From positions 1-12,992 of the forward strand of contig JBFKFP010000074.1 in the NCBI GenBank assembly GCA_041618535.1: DNA of 12,992 bases, written 5' to 3'. A program made the translations under genes and the position numbers. The notes below the pieces were generated by a model. It had not been told where the DNA came from and searched no databases. It saw only the letters and a program-made list of their open reading frames with translations. Each line of letters opens with the position of its first letter. Within the stretch, counting starts at the first letter, position 1. Shown piece after piece: positions 1-6,355 of the stretch. This DNA comes from SHLJ01 sp041618535. GTDB lineage: Bacteria > Bacteroidota > Bacteroidia > Flavobacteriales > Flavobacteriaceae.

Positions 1-3000
1 CCATTAGGAGTGAAGAACTTCGGGTAGTCGATCACCAGCACCTGGGTCACCCCTATCCCACAGCCGTTGATATCCCGTGCCGTGATGATATGCTCCCCGG
101 CCGAAACATCCGTAAACACCCCACTATCCTGCCAGGGACCTCCATCCAGGCTGAACTGGTACACCCCCAGGCCTGTGGCCACAGCCTCTATCACATGCTC
201 ATCGGCAAAGGCCAGGGTCGTCACCTGGGCCGTTACCACCGGTGGACCGCTCTCGGTTACCGTCGTGCTATCGCTGCTCTGACAGCCCGTACCCAGATCC
301 GTCACCACCACACCATAACTGCCTCCCTGGGTGGGCGCATAACTCGGACCATCTGCCCCGGGAATATCCGACCCGTTGTACTGCCAGATAAAACTGTAAT
401 CCATAGCCGCAAGACCGGTATCCAATAGTGGCGGACCGGTCACTTCCGTACCGTTGACATCCACACACAATATATACTCCTCATCCAGGTCAAAAGCCGG
501 GATAGGCTCCACAACCAAAGTCAGGCTTGTTATCGCATAACAGATCGAGTCCGACGTGGTGTCGTTATCCACCCTGGCATAGATCAGCTGAGGGTTGACC
601 GTATTCTCATAAGGACTGTTCAAGGCATTGGTGCCCGCCTCGGCGTCTGCCTGGTTATCGTAATAACTCACCGTGTAATTGGACGGATCCTGACCATCCA
701 GAACCTGGCCGTCCTGGCTGGACAGGTCAAAGGCCACAGTGTCATTGGACGGATCCCCGTCAAATTCCATATTATCATCACACTCAGAGTAAAGGATCGA
801 TACACCATCACTATTGGCCTGGGCCCCTTCCTGAACCTCGATCATAAAACTCTCCGTGGCTACATAACAGCCCGTTACCGTATCGGTGATCCGCACATAG
901 ATCGTCTGCGGATTGCTGATGTTCAGATACGGACTGGGTAGCGCCCCCAATCCCGCATCAGCATCTCCCTGGCTCTGGTGGTAGCTCACCTGGTACTGCA
1001 TCGCATCCTGGCCGTTTAACACCTCAGCGTCCCTGCCCTGAAGATCAAAAGCAAACACCCCGTCTGTATTAACCTCACAGGCAATGTAATCACTGAGGCC
1101 TGCAGCCTGGGGCAAAGGGTTTACCCTAATATCAAAACTCACTATGCTGTAGCAACCCGTCACATCGTTGGTCACCCTGACCCAGATGGTCTGAGGACTG
1201 GCCGTGTTGTTGTATTGGGCAGGGTCTGCAATGGCTCCCGTACCCTGGTTGGCCTGCGATTCACTCTCATGGTAGGTAGGCGTTACACCTGCCTCCCCGT
1301 TGATGATATACAGCTCGTTCTGGGTCAGATCAAATGGCTCCATGCCGTCGCCCGGACTATTCACATCGCAAAGCTCCAGGTCGGAAGGATCCGGACCGGG
1401 TGTAGGAACCGGGTTAACCCTAAGATCCAATGTGATGGTGCTGTAACAACCCGTCACATCATCCTCGCCCCTGACATAGATCGTCTGGGGATTGGACTGG
1501 TTGGCATAAGGACTGCCAATGGCATTAGTGCCGGCATCCGCATCCCACTGGGTCTCATAGAAACTAAGGCTGATTCCCGCCTGTCCGTTTAAGATCTCCA
1601 CCTGGCTGTCCTCAAGGGTGAACGCCTCTGTCTCATCGCCAGGGTCATTCACATCACAAAGCTCCAAAGGAGCCGGCTGGGTCAGAACCGGCAATGGATT
1701 GACGATCAGATCCAAAGGTCTTACTTTATAACATCCCGTGGCGCTGTCCTCTACCCGTATCCATACCGCCTGGGGATTTGACAAATTCGTATACACCGCA
1801 GGAGTGGCTATAGCCCCTGTGCCCGTCTCCGCATCGGCCTGGGTCTCATAATAGGTGATCGTATACATGGACGGGTCTAAACCGTTTAATACCTGAACCT
1901 CTGAATCGGTCAGGTCGAACTCAGCCAGACCATCGGTGTTATCGTCACAGGTCTGAAGCCCGTCCGGATCCGCGATCTGAGGCTCGGGATTGACCACCAA
2001 AACCACCTCTACGATCGTGGCACAATCCGTCGCTATGCTCGCACTCTCTACCCTGGCATAAAGCGTCTGGGTGTTGACCACTATATTGCTGTAGGGACTC
2101 AACAGCCCATTGACCTCATTCTCCGCATTGACCAGGGTCTCATGATAACTCACCGTTAATCCCGCAACACCACCGGTGATAACCGAATCCAAATCCGTCA
2201 GGGTGAACACACCAAAACCATCTGCGTCAGGATCACAATACTCCAAAGGTGGCGGCACGTTGGCCAAAGGAGCCTGCTCCACCACAAGATCCAAGGAAAC
2301 CGTCGTGTAACAACCCGTATTGATATCCTCCCCTCGGGCATAGACCGTCTGAGGATTGCTTATATTGGTATAAGGATTCGCCAAAGGATTGATGCCCGCA
2401 TCCGCATCGCCCTGAGTAAGATGATAACTCAACGAATAGGACGGGTCTGAACCGGTGATCTCAGAAGACTTAACACTCAAATCAATGCTTGTAAATCCAT
2501 CCGGAATATTATCGTCGCAAACTTCAAGAGGTGTAGGCACAGTCAAGGCCGGATTTAAATTGATATTCACATCGAAGCTTATAAAAGCCATCGCGCAGCC
2601 TGTACTAACCATCTCTACACGCACGAAAATTGTTTCCGGACTGGTGGTGGTTGTATAAGGACTGGATAAAGCATTTATTCCATCCTGTGCATCTGATAGA
2701 GAAGAATGATAGCTAATCAAAAGATCGGCAGGATTTTGTGAGCCAATCACAAGTGGATCAATAGCAGACAAGTCAACGGTACCTTCTTCAGACGAATCAC
2801 TGCATATTGATTGATCCGGGACAATAATATTTTCCGGTAACGGATTTACGACCAAATCCATATTAGCAATTCCGTAGCAATTGTTTGCATCTTCCACTCG
2901 TATATAAACGGTTTGAAGCCAGGGAATAGTATTGGTGTATAAATCTGGTAACTGATCGACTTCCAGTAGGGCATCGCCTGCCGTTTCATAATAGGCCACG

Positions 3001-5039
3001 GTCAACCCTGGCGGAAGTGAAGCAAGAATAATAGGATCGGCATCACTAAGGGTGAATTGGGCTATCCCATCATAGTCATCATCACATGCTTCAAGCGTCG
3101 CATCTCCCACATCTGTGGATGTGACATCAAGAGTGACCTCAGCAATTGAAAAACAGCCGCTATTATCGTTTTCCACCCTCACATAGATCAACTGTGGATT
3201 CACCGTATTAAAAAAGGGAGAAGGCGTCTGAGCATTTAACGCAGATATTGCATCAGCCATACTAAGGTGATAGCTGATAGTCAATCCTGTCGGATCTCCA
3301 TTAACAAGAAAATCAGGAACCACCTCCTCCAGATTATACTCGGTCAGGCCATCCGGATTTCCATCCTCATCACATTGTTCGAGAGTAATATCCACGATCT
3401 CGGGGGTTGAATTAACGATGAGATCGAATGACGTAGTGCCTGCGCAAGAAGAGCTTTCATTATCCACCAACCTGATGTAGATCGTCTGGGGACTTGAGGT
3501 ATTGATGAAAGGTGAGGTCAGTTCATTAATGCCAGCGTCCGCATCGGCCTGAGTCTCGTGATAACTTATTGTTACTTCGGAAACAGCATACCCCGCGCTG
3601 CTTGCCACCTGAACATCCTGATCTGTTAATTCAAAGGGGAAGGATCCGTCATTATCATCATCACAGACTATAATATCCCCTACAGGATCGGAGAAAGTGA
3701 GATCGTCAACAATTATTTCAAAAGAGGTAATGTCGAAACAATTGGAATTGTCATTGCTTTCTAATCGCGCATAAATGGTTTGTGGATTTGCAATATTGGT
3801 ATATGGAATGGCCAACGGGTTAACATCTCCAAGAGCATCAGACTCAGTCTCATGGTATGAAATCGAGAAGCCTGCAGGATCCTGCGTTCCAAGGATATCA
3901 CCATCATTCAGGGCGAGATTGAAAATTCCGTCACACTTAACCAGATCAGGAGCAGGTTCAGCTATGGGATTTGTCACAAATTCAATTATTATGGAATCTG
4001 AGGTCTGACAGCCCGCAGAAAAGACCATATCAACACTATATTCACCCGGTTCGGTCACTTCAAGGACTGAACCGACCTCGGGCAATGGAAGCCCATCCTT
4101 ATACCATGTATGCGAGGCTGAGGGTGAACCTGTGTTCAGGATCACTGAATCTCCGTCGCATTCGGCATTTCCTGAAGAAATTAGGATATCCTCACCCAGA
4201 TCAAGTCCCAGGTTGAAACTCCCGGCTTCCAGAAACACAGCTGAATCATAGATGGAATCCCTGGCATCTGCAATGGCAAGCTTGATATGATAGGTTTCAC
4301 CAGGTGTAACTGCTGAGAAGGCGGTAAACGATCTTGTATAGCCATTATGTCTTATAGGTGGTCCACCAATGGGTGTATATTGTGAAAAATACTGGGGATA
4401 GAATGCCGGTGAACCCGGCGGGCAAGCTCCGTTGTCAGGATGAACCGTGGTTACCAAAACCGGAGTAACACCATCTGGTAAAACTGCAAGGTTAGTCGTA
4501 TTTCCGGCTGAATCGGTTAAATAAAAAGCAAAAATATCGGAATATGTGCATTCGAAGGCAGGAGTTCCATATTCTTCAGATGCCATTAAAAACCTAAAAC
4601 TTATATCAGTAGAAATTGGAACGAAGTCGAATTCAATGATGGTGGCATTATGAGTGTCTATGGTCGGATCGTTAAGCGCGGTCTGCGCGGTGGTCGTCAG
4701 ATCGATATCTCCCGGCCAGATAAACATACTGCCTTCACTCAAGTCATTCAGCCCTGTATTTGGCCCGGCAACGCTAAGCGCGCTGCTGGATGCCATTAAT
4801 AACCCCTGGCTAAAGGGAAAAAGCCCGCTGGGTTCACTGAAAAATCCTATCCCATTCTGTTCTCCAAAATCCGACCCTGTAGACCATGTTATATTCGATA
4901 CATTCGCGCACTCACTATTGATGAGCACATCAGTGACCAGTTCTTCAACCGTGTATGTATTCACATCAACTGCAACGTTTTGAGAAAAAGTAGAATGACA
5001 GGCTAAAAAGAGGGATATTAGAAGTAATACTTTTCTCAC
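1..5039 (-). CDS. Giant T9SS type B surface protein with choice-of-anchor L domain and twelve tandem repeats (3' end off window)
   Basis: The frame is open for 1679 codons and leaves the window at its left edge. A GTG at 5037-5039 is the start: an in-frame TGA lies at 5052-5054, and GTG begins a good signal peptide (RKVLLLISLFLACHSTFSQ, cleavage after Q20). Residues about 28-278 match choice-of-anchor L (FRFLMASEEYG, TYSDIFAFYL). An Ig-like segment follows (about 278-360), then twelve units of 90-105 residues (369-1525), each with an Asp-rich CDDxxxDG loop, an SYHET/SYYET stretch and an NPQTIYVRV-like strand ending near GC. A second Ig-like domain leads into VIDYPKFFTPN, the opening of the type B (gliding-motility-associated) C-terminal sorting domain; by family knowledge roughly 70-80 residues are missing. 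Known cargo of this type crosses the outer membrane by T9SS. Adhesion or calcium binding by the Asp loops is my inference. I spot-translated many stretches and found no frameshift. Confidence 0.93.
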   Translation of the reverse strand, partial: MRKVLLLISLFLACHSTFSQNVAVDVNTYTVEELVTDVLINSECANVSNITWSTGSDFGEQNGIGFFSEPSGLFPFSQGLLMASSSALSVAGPNTGLNDLSEGSMFIWPGDIDLTTTAQTALNDPTIDTHNATIIEFDFVPISTDISFRFLMASEEYGTPAFECTYSDIFAFYLTDSAGNTTNLAVLPDGVTPVLVTTVHPDNGACPPGSPAFYPQYFSQYTPIGGPPIRHNGYTRSFTAFSAVTPGETYHIKLAIADARDSIYDSAVFLEAGSFNLGLDLGEDILISSGNAECDGDSVILNTGSPSASHTWYKDGLPLPEVGSVLEVTEPGEYSVDMVFSAGCQTSDSIIIEFVTNPIAEPAPDLVKCDGIFNLALNDGDILGTQDPAGFSISYHETESDALGDVNPLAIPYTNIANPQTIYARLESNDNSNCFDITSFEIIVDDLTFSDPVGDIIVCDDDNDGSFPFELTDQDVQVASSAGYAVSEVTISYHETQADADAGINELTSPFINTSSPQTIYIRLVDNESSSCAGTTSFDLIVNSTPEIVDITLEQCDEDGNPDGLTEYNLEEVVPDFLVNGDPTGLTISYHLSMADAISALNAQTPSPFFNTVNPQLIYVRVENDNSGCFSIAEVTLDVTSTDVGDATLEACDDDYDGIAQFTLSDADPIILASLPPGLTVAYYETAGDALLEVDQLPDLYTNTIPWLQTVYIRVEDANNCYGIANMDLVVNPLPENIIVPDQSICSDSSEEGTVDLSAIDPLVIGSQNPADLLISYHSSLSDAQDGINALSSPYTTTTSPETIFVRVEMVSTGCAMAFISFDVNINLNPALTVPTPLEVCDDNIPDGFTSIDLSVKSSEITGSDPSYSLSYHLTQGDADAGINPLANPYTNISNPQTVYARGEDINTGCYTTVSLDLVVEQAPLANVPPPLEYCDPDADGFGVFTLTDLDSVITGGVAGLTVSYHETLVNAENEVNGLLSPYSNIVVNTQTLYARVESASIATDCATIVEVVLVVNPEPQIADPDGLQTCDDNTDGLAEFDLTDSEVQVLNGLDPSMYTITYYETQADAETGTGAIATPAVYTNLSNPQAVWIRVEDSATGCYKVRPLDLIVNPLPVLTQPAPLELCDVNDPGDETEAFTLEDSQVEILNGQAGISLSFYETQWDADAGTNAIGSPYANQSNPQTIYVRGEDDVTGCYSTITLDLRVNPVPTPGPDPSDLELCDVNSPGDGMEPFDLTQNELYIINGEAGVTPTYHESESQANQGTGAIADPAQYNNTASPQTIWVRVTNDVTGCYSIVSFDIRVNPLPQAAGLSDYIACEVNTDGVFAFDLQGRDAEVLNGQDAMQYQVSYHQSQGDADAGLGALPSPYLNISNPQTIYVRITDTVTGCYVATESFMIEVQEGAQANSDGVSILYSECDDNMEFDGDPSNDTVAFDLSSQDGQVLDGQDPSNYTVSYYDNQADAEAGTNALNSPYENTVNPQLIYARVDNDTTSDSICYAITSLTLVVEPIPAFDLDEEYILCVDVNGTEVTGPPLLDTGLAAMDYSFIWQYNGSDIPGADGPSYAPTQGGSYGVVVTDLGTGCQSSDSTTVTESGPPVVTAQVTTLAFADEHVIEAVATGLGVYQFSLDGGPWQDSGVFTDVSAGEHIITARDINGCGIGVTQVLVIDYPKFFTPN
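465..3935 (-). repeat. Twelve tandem coding repeats of 270-315 bp
   Basis: Counting from the conserved Cys codon of each unit, the units start (minus strand, leftmost base of the codon) at 3933, 3663, 3372, 3084, 2802, 2517, 2235, 1947, 1656, 1368, 1077 and 780. The next matching Cys is at 465, in the Ig-like tail. Spacings are 270-315 bp and always multiples of three, so loss or gain of a unit would keep the frame. The recurring protein motifs are CD(D), SYxE(T/S)xxDA, SP(Y/F)xN and NPQTIYxRV. Units at lower coordinates resemble one another more at DNA level than those near the 5' end of the gene. Confidence 0.9.
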
Positions 5040-5061
5040 AAGATTGAATCGTCAATAGACT

Positions 5062-5069
5062 CAAATATA
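5062..5069 (-). promoter_or_regulatory. Putative -7 box (TATATTTG) of the surface-protein gene
   Basis: On the minus strand TATATTTG fits the Bacteroidota -7 consensus TAnnTTTG and lies 22 bases before the GTG start at 5039. That would give a leader of roughly 15 bases. No clear TTG -33 box is seen at the usual distance. The facing Nfu promoter is about 25 bases away, so the two could compete. Confidence 0.5.
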
Positions 5070-5093
5070 TGATTTAACGGTCATTTCTTTTTG

Positions 5094-5101
5094 TATTTTT
5101 G
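5094..5101 (+). promoter_or_regulatory. Putative -7 box (TATTTTTG) of the Nfu gene
   Basis: TATTTTTG matches TAnnTTTG exactly. Transcription would begin about 5107-5109, leaving a leader of about 8-10 bases before the ATG at 5117. The box overlaps a TTG at 5099 that could be mistaken for the start codon. A clear -33 TTG is not seen. Confidence 0.5.
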
Positions 5102-5116
5102 CAAAAAATAGATGTT

Positions 5117-6016
5117 ATGTCAAATTTCACGATTACTGTTAAACCCACATCCAATGAGAGGATTATCAAATTTGAAACTGATAAGTTCATCACTGAACAC
5201 CAGAGTTTTGAATATGCAAATATAGACGAGGCAAAAAACTCACCTCTCGCCCAGCAGTTATTTCATCTTCCCTTTGTGAAGACCGTTTACATAAGTGGAA
5301 ATTTTATTGCTATGGAGCGTTATGATATCGTAAAATGGGAGGACGTTCAGGATGAGGTCGTTGAACAAATAGAAACCTATTTGAACAATGGAGGCTTGGT
5401 CGTAAATGCTGATCAAAAAAAGAGGATTCCGGTAACCGTATATGCTGAAAGCACTCCCAATCCTGCTGTACTGAAATTCGTATCGAACAAAAAGCTGGTT
5501 TCGAACCTAATAGAATTTTCGAGTATTGAAGAGGCCGGGATATCGCCTCTGGCTACGAAATTGTTTCATTTCCCATTTGTGAAAAGTGTATTTATTGATG
5601 AAAACTATGTCTCGGTGACCAAGTACGACATTGCCGAATGGAGTGACATTACCATGGAACTCAGGGAATACATCCGTACATTTCTCGAGGAAGGAAACCA
5701 GGTCTTAAATGAAAATGCCCAGAGCTCGAGGCGGGAAGCCATTCAAAAGCAGGAGCAGAAATTTGAGGAAATGGATGACACTTCAAAGAGGATCGTCCAG
5801 ATTCTGGATGAATATGTTAAGCCGGCCGTTGCCAGCGACGGAGGCCATATCCAGTTCGATTCTTATGATCCCGAAACAAAAAGGGTGAGAGTCATATTGC
5901 AAGGTGCATGCAGCGGATGTCCGTCCTCCACTTTTACCCTGAAAAACGGCATCGAAAATATGCTGAGGCAAATGCTGGAGGGACAGGTGGAAACAGTGGA
6001 GGCCATTAACGGATAA
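5117..6016 (+). CDS. Nfu-type iron-sulfur cluster carrier with duplicated N-terminal domain
   Basis: The product of 299 residues has three domains. Two Nfu N-terminal domains stand in tandem (about 3-92 and 105-195), sharing the pattern SPLAxxLFHxPFVKxVxI and a YDI..W stretch. A C-terminal NifU domain (about 218-299) follows, with CSGC at Cys265 and Cys268 in GACSGCPSSTFTLKNGIENM. Nfu proteins bind an iron-sulfur cluster through this CxxC, usually between two subunits, and hand it to cytoplasmic client enzymes. Only the second N-terminal domain has the typical ESTPNP motif; the first reads PTSNER. I chose ATG 5117 over a TTG at 5099 because the TTG sits in the -7 box and the homology begins at FTITVKPT. 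The gene is divergent from the surface-protein gene and 53 bases upstream of the dodecin. The two-N-domain form is, from memory, usual in flavobacteria. Confidence 0.93.
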   Translation: MSNFTITVKPTSNERIIKFETDKFITEHQSFEYANIDEAKNSPLAQQLFHLPFVKTVYISGNFIAMERYDIVKWEDVQDEVVEQIETYLNNGGLVVNADQKKRIPVTVYAESTPNPAVLKFVSNKKLVSNLIEFSSIEEAGISPLATKLFHFPFVKSVFIDENYVSVTKYDIAEWSDITMELREYIRTFLEEGNQVLNENAQSSRREAIQKQEQKFEEMDDTSKRIVQILDEYVKPAVASDGGHIQFDSYDPETKRVRVILQGACSGCPSSTFTLKNGIENMLRQMLEGQVETVEAING

Positions 6017-6031
6017 GTGGGGTCTTATGCT

Positions 6032-6039
6032 TATCTTTG
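6032..6039 (+). promoter_or_regulatory. Putative -7 box (TATCTTTG) of the dodecin gene
   Basis: TATCTTTG is an exact TAnnTTTG match 30 bases before the dodecin ATG, in the short gap after the Nfu gene. It suggests the dodecin has its own promoter even if Nfu read-through also occurs. No -33 box is obvious, so this rests on the -7 element and its position. Confidence 0.5.
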
Positions 6040-6069
6040 TATAAGTATTAACCATTAAACCTATTAACT

Positions 6070-6270
6070 ATGGCCATTTTAAAAGTAATTGAGGTTCTTT
6101 CGAACTCGGATAAAAGTTGGGAAGATGCAACAAAAAAAGCTGTCGCGAATGCTTCCAAAACCATAAAGAATATCCGCTCTGCCTATGTTCAGGATCAGAG
6201 CGCGGTTGTCAAAGATGGAGAAGTAGAAGAATTCAGGGTCAATGTCAAGATCACTTTTGAAGTGAGATAA
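6070..6270 (+). CDS. Dodecin family protein
   Basis: The 66-residue protein matches dodecin along its whole length: KVIEVLSNS at the N-terminal strand, SWEDATKKAV on the helix, SKTIKNIRSAYV, then EFRVNVKITFEV in the last strands. Dodecins are small cytoplasmic proteins that form hollow dodecamers and store or buffer flavins, and some bind coenzyme A. The Trp that stacks on flavin in archaeal and Thermus dodecins would align near Ser37, and the flavin-contacting Gln aligns with Arg56, so neither canonical residue is present. Trp17 lies on the helix and is not the flavin Trp. The sequence resembles the bacterial NIRSxYIKEQ clade, where flavin binding is less certain. The ATG at 6070 follows an A/T-rich leader without a clear ribosome binding site. 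A strong terminator follows. Confidence 0.93.
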   Translation: MAILKVIEVLSNSDKSWEDATKKAVANASKTIKNIRSAYVQDQSAVVKDGEVEEFRVNVKITFEVR

Positions 6271-6289
6271 ACCGACCAGGCACAAAATC

Positions 6290-6327
6290 AAGGGCGCTTA
6301 CCATTAGATTGAATAAGCGCTTTTTTT
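6290..6327 (+). terminator. Rho-independent terminator after the dodecin gene
   Basis: GCGCTTA (6294-6300) pairs perfectly with TAAGCGC (6314-6320) across a 13-base loop. Two G-T pairs and A-T pairs extend the stem, and seven T's follow (6321-6327). It ends Nfu/dodecin transcription just before the next promoter. Confidence 0.88.
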
Positions 6328-6341
6328 ATTAGTCATTTTCG

Positions 6342-6349
6342 TAATTTTG
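6342..6349 (+). promoter_or_regulatory. Putative -7 box (TAATTTTG) of the thioredoxin-domain lipoprotein gene
   Basis: TAATTTTG matches TAnnTTTG and sits just after the dodecin terminator. The next ATG (6356) is only seven bases from its last G, so the transcript would be leaderless or almost so. The box covers a TTG at 6347 that would otherwise be a possible start. Confidence 0.5.
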
Positions 6350-6355
6350 AGATTC

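Noticed and set aside
465..3935. Regularly spaced repeats resembling a CRISPR or satellite array
   Set aside because: The period is about 290 bases, always a multiple of three, and the units are diverged and encode a recurring protein domain.
67..4983. Several plus-strand open frames of 66-125 codons opposite the giant surface protein gene
   Set aside because: They are antisense to a frame open for 1679 codons with clear domains, and they have low-complexity or meaningless translations. They arise from the repeats and the GC-rich composition.
5099..5101. TTG as start of the Nfu gene
   Set aside because: It lies in the predicted -7 box TATTTTTG, and ATG 5117 fits the domain start better.
6347..6349. 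TTG as start of the thioredoxin-domain lipoprotein
   Set aside because: It overlaps the -7 box TAATTTTG. ATG 6356 still gives a complete lipoprotein signal.
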